Source of the DNA: a candidate division KSB1 bacterium
GTDB lineage: Bacteria > Zhuqueibacterota > Zhuqueibacteria > Thermofontimicrobiales > Thermofontimicrobiaceae
Length of the DNA stretch: 64,000 nucleotides
NCBI GenBank assembly: GCA_034506395.1
Contig: JAPDPQ010000009.1
Span: forward strand, 1 to 64,000
Direction of reading: 5' to 3'
The notes below the pieces were generated by a model. That model worked only from the letters and a program-made list of their open reading frames with translations, was not told the origin of the DNA and did no database searches. The translations under genes and the position numbers were made by a program. Positions 24,462 through 32,814 of the stretch are shown piece after piece. Numbering within the stretch: position 1 is the stretch's first letter; each line of letters begins with the position of its first letter.

Positions 24462-27329
24462 TTAATTTCCCACTACCAAAGAATCCAGGCGGCTCTTGGC
24501 TTCTAAAAGATTGGGTTTGAGTCGCAACGTTTTTAAATACATCTCCCGCGCTTTTCTGACTTCTCCCATCGCTTCATAATTGATGCCTAATCCGAAAAAG
24601 GCAGGTGCATAGTTGGGATTCAGTTCCAATGCTTTAAGGAGTTGCGAAATAGATTCTTCATATTCCATTTTTTGATAGAGAATAGTCGCATTCTGAAGAT
24701 AATCTGCGGCTGTGCTAGCGGAATCAATCAGCATGGGATCGAAATATGAATCAAAGAACCGTTTTGAGGCTCGGTCAAAACGATTTAAGACATAAGCTTT
24801 TCGATACAACAATAGAGCGGTGGTAGTATCCCCAAGAAGCTCAAAAATAGAAGCCCGCAACGCCAGCTCGGTGCTTTTGTAATAATTATCTAAAATTAAT
24901 CGAACCATCTCTTTTGATTCTCCTATTGGCTCGATATTGCTGAGATACGGAAAAATTGGCTCCCGATAGTTGGCCAAGAGCTGCAAAATTTGACCCCAAT
25001 TTTTTCGAGTATCACTGGTTTTAGCGCAGGAGAATTCGAGATACGGCATCGCGTCCCGCTGAAGTCGAACGCCCTCGGTGATTTCATGGCAGATCTTGCT
25101 CCCCCATATAAATGAATCAAAAATTTCATAGCTATTATCAATTCCAGCCGCTGCAAGCTCAAGCATCACGGCTGGTTGATTGACACCATTACTGACCCTT
25201 TGATAATCAATTTTGAAGTTCGCATCAGAACTGCCGATTACAATCGCATATTGGGCCAAATAATTATTTGGATACCAGAGGGACGCTGTGTGGAACACTG
25301 TTAGGAATGTTCCAAGTATTGCTTTGAAATCTTCGATCGAAATTTTGAACAGGGGAATAACACCGCACACGATGCCGCCAGGTTTAAGATGTCTCTTGCA
25401 ACCCTGAAAATGTTCTAATGAGAAAAAGCGGGCATTTCCATTAAACGCTGGATGAGCAATTTCATTAATGATGATGTCATATTTTTTATGCGATTGCGCC
25501 AGATAATATCTCCCATCGATCGGAAGGATCTTCAAATTGGGATGATCTTTAAGGCTATAACGATCGCTGTTAATGACTGCGGCTGTAGAAACAACATCAG
25601 TTCGAAATTCTAAACAATCGACCTCACGGACCGAATTGTTTAGCACATTCGCAATGGTTTCTCCATTTCTGAAGCCAAGCACTAGCACTGATTCAGGATT
25701 TTTATGAAGGAGCATGGGCAATTGGCCGCACAGCCGTTGAATAGAGGCAGATTCTTTGCTTGTTTCTGCGATCTTAACCGCATTGAGTATCATCGACATT
25801 TGCGGTTGGGAACGATGATGAGCAATCGCAACAGCATTTCTAGGACTCTCTTTGACATACACGATTTGCTCTTCTGGAAAATGACTTCCAATTAACCGAC
25901 CGATAAGATTGAATGGGACGATCGATATCAAGATGAGCATTAAGGATGCAATTCCAAAGGCAATGGCGGTCCGCAGCAGATTCCCGTATCGAATTGAGGT
26001 CAGTAGCAACACCACCAAACCGATTAGCAAGTTCAGCAGCGCGAGAAAAATTAAAGTATTTTGGGTACCAGTCAATTGGATCAAGAGCAAAGGGGTTATC
26101 AGAAGACCAACGGCTGCCCCGAAGACGTTTGCCGAAAAGATCGTCCCAAAACTTCTGCCTCGGCGTTCATAATCTGTAAGATAGATTTTGAAGATCAATG
26201 GGATCGCCATCCCCATAAAGATGGTTGGAGTTAAGAGAATGAGCGATGCGTCATAGACTTGGATCAGCAAAATCGCCAGCCAGCTTTGTGAAACAATAAG
26301 CGGCTCAAATAATCTTTGATTAATGGTTGGTATCTGCCAGAGCAAAGGGATCGAAATGATTGCGAATGTGCCAATAATGATTTGGATGTGTCCAAATACA
26401 GAATAGAGATTATTTCTTTCCAAGAAACGCGGATAAAAAAAGGCGCCCAACATCAAGCCAACAAAAAAGATAGTGAGCGATACATAAATGGCTGCACTGT
26501 TATCACCAGCGATGAGCATGAGACATCTATGCCAGATGAACAAATAAGAACTGGAAAAAAAACCGAAAACTGCGATACTGAACATGACTGAACGTTTCAA
26601 GAACGGGGACCGAGATGAATTGACCCGGGCAAGATGCTTTAGTTGTTGGTTATAGAACTCAGTCTCGATATGAATGGTTGGATCAATTTGTTTCAAAATA
26701 AATTTGATAGTTCCTGCACAGAGAAGATAAAGCATGGCAGCAAACAATAAAGACCGCTGGATCCCGATCACTGGAAATAGGAGCAATAGTATCAAGACAC
26801 AACCAATAGCGACACCAAAAGCAAAGAGACCGTAAAGATTCCCGATTTCCCTGCTGGCCCGATCCGATGTCTGGATGAGAAAGCGACCAAGGATCGGGAA
26901 GAGGCTACCTATAAAAATTGCGGGAAGGATGAAAGTGGCAAAAATGGATACTGTGTTCAAAACAAGCAAAGCCTGACTATTGGCTGCGAATTGATGAAAT
27001 ATTAATTTATTAAAGCCCGCCAATAATTTGAAAATCGGGAACGAAAGCAGCAAATAAACGCCAATCAGCAAGACGATCCAGAAAAATTTATGGAGCTCAT
27101 TGCGTTTTTGATCGATCCATCTGCCACAAAGGTAGCTACCAGCACTCATCCCGATGAGAAAAGTGCATAGCACGGCGATGCTATTAAACAGTGGATCACC
27201 GAACAATAGCTCGCATTGCCGGATCCAAACTGCAATTGTGATAGAAGCGCTAAGTCCAACAATCCAAAACAAAATGATGATAATCTTGCGAACAATTGTA
27301 CGACGAAACCAATTTCTATCGGGAATCAT
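24462..27329 (-). CDS. Membrane spermidine-synthase-like protein with C-terminal TPR
   Basis: A 955-residue protein built from three parts. Residues ~10-480 contain many hydrophobic helices with 'FLIGMSAGSYLCGRWIDQKR' and 'FVGLMLGAFFYPRFLERNN', as in the MFS-like membrane halves attached to spermine/spermidine synthase-family proteins. Residues ~540-720 are a SAM-type Rossmann domain ('SVLVLGFRNGETIANVL', 'YDIIINEIAHPAFNGNARF', 'HLKPGGIVCGVIPL'). Residues ~850-955 hold TPRs ('ALELNPNYAPAFFGLGINYE'). True polyamine-synthase residues are not clear, so the product is unknown. A small lipoprotein gene is upstream on the same strand with a terminator between them. Confidence 0.8.
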   Translation of the reverse strand: MIPDRNWFRRTIVRKIIIILFWIVGLSASITIAVWIRQCELLFGDPLFNSIAVLCTFLIGMSAGSYLCGRWIDQKRNELHKFFWIVLLIGVYLLLSFPIFKLLAGFNKLIFHQFAANSQALLVLNTVSIFATFILPAIFIGSLFPILGRFLIQTSDRASREIGNLYGLFAFGVAIGCVLILLLLFPVIGIQRSLLFAAMLYLLCAGTIKFILKQIDPTIHIETEFYNQQLKHLARVNSSRSPFLKRSVMFSIAVFGFFSSSYLFIWHRCLMLIAGDNSAAIYVSLTIFFVGLMLGAFFYPRFLERNNLYSVFGHIQIIIGTFAIISIPLLWQIPTINQRLFEPLIVSQSWLAILLIQVYDASLILLTPTIFMGMAIPLIFKIYLTDYERRGRSFGTIFSANVFGAAVGLLITPLLLIQLTGTQNTLIFLALLNLLIGLVVLLLTSIRYGNLLRTAIAFGIASLMLILISIVPFNLIGRLIGSHFPEEQIVYVKESPRNAVAIAHHRSQPQMSMILNAVKIAETSKESASIQRLCGQLPMLLHKNPESVLVLGFRNGETIANVLNNSVREVDCLEFRTDVVSTAAVINSDRYSLKDHPNLKILPIDGRYYLAQSHKKYDIIINEIAHPAFNGNARFFSLEHFQGCKRHLKPGGIVCGVIPLFKISIEDFKAILGTFLTVFHTASLWYPNNYLAQYAIVIGSSDANFKIDYQRVSNGVNQPAVMLELAAAGIDNSYEIFDSFIWGSKICHEITEGVRLQRDAMPYLEFSCAKTSDTRKNWGQILQLLANYREPIFPYLSNIEPIGESKEMVRLILDNYYKSTELALRASIFELLGDTTTALLLYRKAYVLNRFDRASKRFFDSYFDPMLIDSASTAADYLQNATILYQKMEYEESISQLLKALELNPNYAPAFFGLGINYEAMGEVRKAREMYLKTLRLKPNLLEAKSRLDSLVVGN

Positions 27330-27401
27330 AGGTATGCGTTAGCTGAATCAGTAGATCTGTGTTTGCTGGCAATTTACAAATTTTCCGCTAAAATTCAAAA
27401 T

Positions 27402-27450
27402 AAAAAAGCGATGCCCTCATCGAAGACTTGATTCCGAGAACATCGCATTG
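27402..27450 (-). terminator. Rho-independent terminator after the lipoprotein gene
   Basis: On the minus strand GCGATG (27446-27441) and CATCGC (27413-27408) form a stem with a long internal region, followed by TTTTTT (27407-27402). It lies 25-70 bases downstream of the lipoprotein stop codon. Confidence 0.5.
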
Positions 27451-27474
27451 TTTGGGCACTGTTTAAGGGGGAAT

Positions 27475-28029
27475 TTATTTCAAGAGACACATTTTCCTGA
27501 ATGTCTTGTAATTGATTTCTATGGGCGAGCTCATATCAAAATAACTTGGGAGCAAAATCACGCCTTGATGGATCTGAGTATCGGAGATGGGGCCGCCGAA
27601 CGGAACGTCATCATCAATTGGGAACATATCATTGCTTTCGGGATGATTGCTGGGAGACCATTTTCTCCCGTTTTGTTCGAATACCAGGCTCTCAGGTGCA
27701 AAATTGTCATTCACAAATGGCATAGTGGAAACTGAAAAAATAAGCGGTGTCACTGGCTTATTAAGAATCTGCTGAGCTAATTTCGTCACGCGCTCGTCAT
27801 AGGCAATGAGCATCGTCAGATCAATATCGCCTTTTTTGGACGAGCGAATGAACAGCGGAGTGATTTGCGTTTCGCCTGGAACTCGCTCAAAAACATTGGT
27901 TCGAGAGTTAATATTCAATACCTTAATAAACCGCATGGTCAATTCATTTTTCGGAGCTGTATTTGCAGAATCGTTGCAAGCGAAGATCAAAGCAACTATC
28001 GCTGCAATTATGAATAATTTCGACCTCAT
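27475..28029 (-). CDS. Hypothetical lipoprotein
   Basis: A 184-residue protein with a clear lipoprotein signal 'MRSKLFIIAAIVALIFACND' (acylated Cys18). The mature part has no domain I recognise; it is rich in beta-prone stretches such as 'VTPLIFSVSTMPFVNDNFA' and a proline/acidic region 'PIDDDVPFGGPISD'. It is likely anchored in the inner or outer membrane. The next gene on this strand is the membrane spermidine-synthase-like protein, separated by a terminator, so co-transcription is uncertain. Confidence 0.7.
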   Translation of the reverse strand: MRSKLFIIAAIVALIFACNDSANTAPKNELTMRFIKVLNINSRTNVFERVPGETQITPLFIRSSKKGDIDLTMLIAYDERVTKLAQQILNKPVTPLIFSVSTMPFVNDNFAPESLVFEQNGRKWSPSNHPESNDMFPIDDDVPFGGPISDTQIHQGVILLPSYFDMSSPIEINYKTFRKMCLLK

Positions 28030-28558
28030 GGCTTTATCCTTTCATCATGGTATCATCCAATTTGCGATTTAGGTTACATCTATCATTTGATTACGCAATT
28101 CCTGTGCCATTATGATATGCGCTAATTAATTTGCTTATAAATATGAATATGTGCAATTACCCTAATGCAATGGAAAGGCGCTTCATCTTAAAATTCGGGT
28201 TCACTCAAGATACACTGTCTCAAGTTTAGTACAATCATCATCGCAATTTATATAATCGACTTTCAATTTGAAATCTCATTTTAAAATTGCAATTTGTATT
28301 GATGCCAAGTTCAATTGATCAGGGATCGGATAAAATTGAACGCGCCAAGGGAAATTTTGAATTGTAATTGATGAACAATCTCAAGCGCTTCCCCTCGCCT
28401 GATAGGTGTTCGTATCAAGTGAAATGGTAGGATAAGAACAGCGAGTCAAATACAGATAGCGATCAATGATTTTATTCGAAACGAAAAATCCAAATTAGAG
28501 GACAAGAGATAAGTTTGGGGGAAAATGATTTCCTTTGGAGGTCAGTCCCGAGCGATGA
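28030..28558. other. Intergenic region, no gene seen
   Basis: About 530 bases, AT-rich, between the lipoprotein and the Atg22-like gene, both minus strand. It must hold the lipoprotein promoter. I found no credible ORF, palindrome or riboswitch-like fold. Confidence 0.4.
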
Positions 28559-29902
28559 TTAATCCATATCATGGGCAATCTCAGAGTTGCGCGCGGCTAC
28601 AATTCCTTCCTGGACATTCACCCTCAACAAGATAACGCCACCAAGCAAGAAAAATCCGATTAACGACAAGATGCTTAATCGGCTGGCGCCTGAGATTTGG
28701 CTGACAAGGCCGAACAACAAAGGACCTGCGATGCCAGCGAATTTAGAGCTGGTGCTGAAAAAGCCGAAGAACTCAGCAGTTTTGTGCTTTGGAACCATAC
28801 TACCATACAACGACCGGCTCAAGGCCTGGCTTCCACCTTGGACAGTTCCCACTAAAAACGCAAGCATATAGAAATGCAGCGCATTTTGCATGAAAAAGCC
28901 GCCGATGCTGATAAGCAAATACACGCTGAGCGCTAGCAGGATCGAAAATTTGGCAGTGATTTTTTGAGCCAATTTGCCAAAGAGAAAGGAAAATGGAACG
29001 CCAACGAACTGAGTTAAGATTAGCGCCAGTGTCATATCCGCCACGCGTATGCCGAGTTCGTCTCCATAGGCTGTTGCCATTTTGATGATGGTATTAATGC
29101 CATCATTATACAACCAAAATGCAATGAGAAAAATGAGCAACTGTTTATATCGCGAGATTTCTTTATATGTGGCGGCCAGCCGTGAGAATCCGATAACGAT
29201 GACGTTTCGCGAGAGGTGATGGGTTCGAGATACGGGGGGCTCAGGGACATGACGAAATAGCGGAATTGAAAACAGCGCCCACCAAACGGCTACACTGAAG
29301 AAAGATGCCCGCAGGGCAAAGCCGATGTCTGGCATACCGAACCATTGATATTTGGCGATCCAGAGTGCGTTTACGATCAGCAAGATCCCGCCACCGATAT
29401 AACCGAAGGCATAACCTCGGGTGGAAATTTGATCGATATCATTTTTCTGAGCCAGATGAGGTAACAGCGATTCATAAAAGATATTTGCAGCAGCAAAGCC
29501 AAAATTCCCCAAACTATAAAGCAATGAACCGAGCAACCAGGTATTGCTTCCAATAAAGACGAATGATGCAGTGGCGATGACTCCAATCGCTACGAATAAA
29601 GCGATATATCGCTTCTTTCCACCGGTATGATCGGCGATCGCTCCCAAAATCGGGGCAATCAGCGCCACAGCGATCAGTGCGATGGATGTGGTGTAGCCCC
29701 AATAGGCAGTTGCCTGGTTTTCGGCGAGACCGGCATTGGTGACCAGCGAACGATAAAATGGTGGAAACAGCGCGGCCATTATGGTGGTGGCAAAAGCCGA
29801 ATCAGCCCAATCGTACATGCACCAGGCATTGATTGCCGTTCGATATCGCTTCGGATGAGAAACTAGACCCGTGAGGGTATGAGCTGTCGGTTCTATTTTC
29901 AT
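28559..29902 (-). CDS. MFS transporter, Atg22/UMF1 family
   Basis: A 447-residue, 12-helix major facilitator of the UMF1/Atg22 type. The start 'INAWCMYDWADSAFATTIMA' is the hallmark of the family, followed by 'ILGAIADHTGGKKRYIALF' and 'LPHLAQKNDIDQISTRGYAF', and the second half 'QALSRSLYGSMVPKHKTAEF'. Fungal Atg22 exports amino acids from the vacuole; bacterial substrates are unknown. ATG 29902 is used; an in-frame TTG two codons earlier is possible. Confidence 0.9.
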   Translation of the reverse strand: MKIEPTAHTLTGLVSHPKRYRTAINAWCMYDWADSAFATTIMAALFPPFYRSLVTNAGLAENQATAYWGYTTSIALIAVALIAPILGAIADHTGGKKRYIALFVAIGVIATASFVFIGSNTWLLGSLLYSLGNFGFAAANIFYESLLPHLAQKNDIDQISTRGYAFGYIGGGILLIVNALWIAKYQWFGMPDIGFALRASFFSVAVWWALFSIPLFRHVPEPPVSRTHHLSRNVIVIGFSRLAATYKEISRYKQLLIFLIAFWLYNDGINTIIKMATAYGDELGIRVADMTLALILTQFVGVPFSFLFGKLAQKITAKFSILLALSVYLLISIGGFFMQNALHFYMLAFLVGTVQGGSQALSRSLYGSMVPKHKTAEFFGFFSTSSKFAGIAGPLLFGLVSQISGASRLSILSLIGFFLLGGVILLRVNVQEGIVAARNSEIAHDMD

Positions 29903-30125
29903 GGACAATACAGGTTTTCCAATTTCAGTTCTTTATAGCTCAGCGCGCATCAGAGGGCTATGGTACACTATTCCAGCAATTATCAAAGCATTTTGAGAGC
30001 TTTGATAGCAAAAATATTGGCCACAGACCATCTCGGCTGTTCAAATGTTTTGGGATAATGATGAAGATAAACAACATGATTTTTTCGGGCCTAAATTGTC
30101 AATCTCACCCAAATCTTTTTGCAAT

Positions 30126-30166
30126 AAAAAAGCCGCAAATCCCGGTTACACAATCAGGTTGCGGCG
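30126..30166 (-). terminator. Rho-independent terminator of the roadblock-GTPase genes
   Basis: On the minus strand GCCGCAA pairs with TTGCGGC (30159-30165 with 30132-30138) and is followed by TTTTTT. It lies about 35-75 bases past the stop codon of the last roadblock gene. Confidence 0.7.
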
Positions 30167-30200
30167 TAATATTACGAAAAAAAATCGACAATATCAAGCG

Positions 30201-30584
30201 CTAATCCGAAACCTTCTGGATAAGTCGCACCAATCGATTGGTTAGACCTCGATAGCTTCTTCCTGGAGAAATGATCAGGACCAGGGTTACGGTCTGTCCA
30301 AAGGCGTTGAAGAGACGAAAAATAATCTTACGCTTGTTGGCGCCCTCAATTGTCAATTCTTTAATTTCATCAATGCCGGCCATGACATCCGCCATTTTCT
30401 GGATTTCTTGAAACAAGATCGCCATCTCCACCAGGCGATCTTCTGGAATAACCTCGGCAGATTTGCTTTGGGCTAACAGCAATCCTTCCTGAGATAACAA
30501 ATAGGCCATCTCATAATTGCCAAGCGTGACCACTTCTTTCATGAAATTTTCGATTTGTTCCTGTGGCGCGAGATCTTTGTTCAT
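30201..30584 (-). CDS. Roadblock/LC7 domain protein (MglB-like)
   Basis: A 127-residue single-domain roadblock protein, expected to dimerise and act as a GAP or scaffold for the small GTPase encoded just upstream. The pattern 'EMAYLLSQEGLLLAQSKSAE' followed by a helix ('AILFQEIQKMADVM') and 'TLVLIISPGRSYRGLTNRLV' fits the longin/roadblock fold. It is 23 bases after the GTPase gene on the same strand, and a strong terminator follows. It is shorter than the other roadblock gene of the set. Confidence 0.8.
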   Translation of the reverse strand: MNKDLAPQEQIENFMKEVVTLGNYEMAYLLSQEGLLLAQSKSAEVIPEDRLVEMAILFQEIQKMADVMAGIDEIKELTIEGANKRKIIFRLFNAFGQTVTLVLIISPGRSYRGLTNRLVRLIQKVSD

Positions 30585-30607
30585 GACATCTTTGTCCTTA
30601 ACTAAAA

Positions 30608-31204
30608 CTAATAAACGGGCTGATGAACCTGCTGAATATGCTGGATAATCAAATTGATAATGGTTTTGAGTGTTTCGAAAACCCCAACACCGCGCGTTGC
30701 AATGCCTTTGAAATAGGGCACTTGATAAAAGTTGATCCGCTGCTGAAGGGTCTCCAGATCATACTTGTTGGGTACATCCCATTTATTAAATTGAATGACA
30801 AATGGAATATGCTGTAACGTCTGTCCTAAGGCGATAAGATTCTGCTCTAAATCATAAAGCGCTTCCAAGTTATCATCCATCCGACCTAATTGGGAGTCTG
30901 CCACAAATACCAGGCCATCCACGCCGGATAGGATCACCTTGCGGCTATGGCGATAGTATACTTGGCCTGGGACGGTATAAAGATTGAATCGTGGTTTTTT
31001 CCCCAACACTTTGCCGAATTCCAATTGTAGGAAATCAAAAAACAGCGTTCGTTCTTCCCTGGTTTTGAGCGTGATCAAATCGCTTCGGAGTGAAGGATTG
31101 ATATGATCATAGATATACTGCAGGTTGGTTGTTTTACCACTTAAACCCGGACCATAATATACAATTTTTAATGTTATTTCCTGCTGAGCCAAATTGATAA
31201 ACAT
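30608..31204 (-). CDS. mglA: Small Ras-like GTPase, MglA/gliding type
   Basis: A 198-residue Ras-superfamily GTPase of the prokaryotic MglA group. Motifs are the P-loop 'YYGPGLSGKTTNLQYIYDH' (residues ~16-34), switch II 'YTVPGQVYYRHSRK', and 'QFNKWDVPNKYD' (N/TKxD base recognition). Switch II has 'PGQ' rather than the 'DxxG' of eukaryotic Ras, as in MglA. These GTPases set cell polarity or motility in Myxococcus; the role in this lineage is not established. The start 'MFINLAQQEITLKIVYYG' aligns with the family although no Shine-Dalgarno is seen. It is flanked on both sides by roadblock genes. Confidence 0.9.
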   Translation of the reverse strand: MFINLAQQEITLKIVYYGPGLSGKTTNLQYIYDHINPSLRSDLITLKTREERTLFFDFLQLEFGKVLGKKPRFNLYTVPGQVYYRHSRKVILSGVDGLVFVADSQLGRMDDNLEALYDLEQNLIALGQTLQHIPFVIQFNKWDVPNKYDLETLQQRINFYQVPYFKGIATRGVGVFETLKTIINLIIQHIQQVHQPVY

Positions 31205-31265
31205 AACATATTAAGCCGAACTGGCGCGGTATTTCCTCGAATGAGTGATACGACTGAACGGTTGA

Positions 31266-31775
31266 CTAAATTTTAAAAGCACGATCAAGTTCTTCGTTGA
31301 GATATTTGTTGAAATCGATATCCAGAAATTGGGTGGCTTTTTGTTCTTCCTCCTTCGCGGCATAAATTAGTTGGCAGAGCGAGTCAATCGCGCGCTTGGT
31401 ATAAATCCGGATCATGCCCAGCGCAGTTTGGGACCCAAAAACCAAGACCAATAAAAAATTGTCTCCGACATTGGAGAAATAAACGTTATAGTTTTCTCCC
31501 TCATGGAAGATATACTTGAATTGTTTCTTTTCGCCGATGAGTTTGGCGATTTCAGCGGTGGCAGCGAATCCACCTGCGGCTAATGCAGCCATTGTGCTGA
31601 CATTGATCTCCGTCGCAGAGCCGCGCTGGGTGATCGGATGGCCGTTCATATCAGAGAAAATGATGGCGCGTGCTCGCGTCTTGGCCGCTAATTCTGATAA
31701 AATTTCAGAAATCGACTTGTACATTTCTCCGGACAAAACGATCGATTGTCCGTTATCTCCATGTCCTAGGTCCAT
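31266..31775 (-). CDS. Roadblock/LC7 domain protein, longer form
   Basis: A 169-residue roadblock protein, first gene of the roadblock-GTPase-roadblock set (61 bases before the GTPase). Core features: 'ARAIIFSDMNGHPITQRG', a helix with 'AALAAGGFAATAEIAKLI', 'FKYIFHEGENYNVYFSNVG' and 'FLLVLVFGSQTALGMIRIY'. A charged C-terminal tail of about 40 residues ('AKEEEQKATQFLDIDFNKYL') is additional to the domain. ATG 31775 with GGAG eight bases upstream is preferred over an upstream ATG at 31826. Confidence 0.85.
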   Translation of the reverse strand: MDLGHGDNGQSIVLSGEMYKSISEILSELAAKTRARAIIFSDMNGHPITQRGSATEINVSTMAALAAGGFAATAEIAKLIGEKKQFKYIFHEGENYNVYFSNVGDNFLLVLVFGSQTALGMIRIYTKRAIDSLCQLIYAAKEEEQKATQFLDIDFNKYLNEELDRAFKI

Positions 31776-31961
31776 CGGAATGCTCCATTGATTACAGTTC
31801 TCTAGGTTTCTGCAAAATCGATGCAATTCACACTTCTGCTATCATCGATGCGAATGCAGGCATTTTTTATGAGATGATTCGTGAGATGCAAACGATCCCG
31901 CATCGACTGATGTGAGTTGCATCTGTTCAATATCGGTGCATATTGCAGAAGCCTATGCAGT

Positions 31962-32705
31962 TTATCTTCCAACTAATAACCGATCGGCTAAGAACTCGGG
32001 CAACCCCGCCGAGATGATTTTTTGATAGGTTCTGTTAACATCGTAGGGCACCCGCTGTTCCTCAAATAGTTGCAGTGCGGTGTCTAAAATTCCAAACGCA
32101 GCCGCAGGATTACCATCCCGCGGCTGACCTACGCTTCCGACATTAATGATATAGCGATGCTGCGGTTCCAATTCCAAACGTGCTGACGTATAAATATGAT
32201 AGTGGGGCCAATCTTGCCCCATCTGTTCCAGAAAGATAATGGGTCGATGAGAATGACCGATAAAACAAATTTGAAATTCCTTCGGGTATTGGGAAAAGTA
32301 ATACCTGGCATCACTTAGCGTCAGGATATAATCCCATGATCGGGGATCTCCCGGATTGGCATGGACCAGATAACAGCTTTCAATCTCCCCGGTCAACGGC
32401 AAGGCTGCCAACTGCCGAAAGCTTTCGAGTGTTAGTTTCGGCACTGTCCACTCGATCGCTGCTTTGGCATATTGGGTGAAATTTTCCAGTTCAGAACTAT
32501 CAATACAGGCAAAATCATGATTCCCCGCAAGGATCAGCTCACACTTTTTCCTCACCAGTTCAAGACATTGATTCGGGTCGGGACCATACCCAACGATGTC
32601 GCCGAGGCAGATGATCTGGTCAATATTTAGGCTTTCTATCGCTTTCAGCACCGCCTGGAGCGCTTCCAGGTTGCTATGAATGTCCGAAATGATGGCATAG
32701 CGCAA
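31962..32705 (-). CDS. YfcE-like metallophosphoesterase
   Basis: A 247-residue calcineurin-like phosphodiesterase. Metal-binding motifs in order: 'ISDIHSN' (DxH), 'CLGDIVGYGPDPN' (GDxxG), 'LAGNHDFAC' (GNHD), 'YLVHANPGD' and 'FIGHSHRP' (GHxH). The 'VGYGPDPNQC' stretch is typical of the YfcE/MJ0936 branch. Substrate unknown. The start codon is TTG (32703-32705) with AGGAG eight bases upstream. It lies 109 bases downstream of priA on the same strand. Confidence 0.88.
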   Translation of the reverse strand: MRYAIISDIHSNLEALQAVLKAIESLNIDQIICLGDIVGYGPDPNQCLELVRKKCELILAGNHDFACIDSSELENFTQYAKAAIEWTVPKLTLESFRQLAALPLTGEIESCYLVHANPGDPRSWDYILTLSDARYYFSQYPKEFQICFIGHSHRPIIFLEQMGQDWPHYHIYTSARLELEPQHRYIINVGSVGQPRDGNPAAAFGILDTALQLFEEQRVPYDVNRTYQKIISAGLPEFLADRLLVGR

Positions 32706-32814
32706 TCAGTAACTCCTCCCTCGGCTGTTCGGCTTGCACTTTTAAGTCGCTTAAATATAACTGATAATTCGCTCTGATGCAAGAATAATTTTGCTTTTGT
32801 CAAGAAAATAACTT

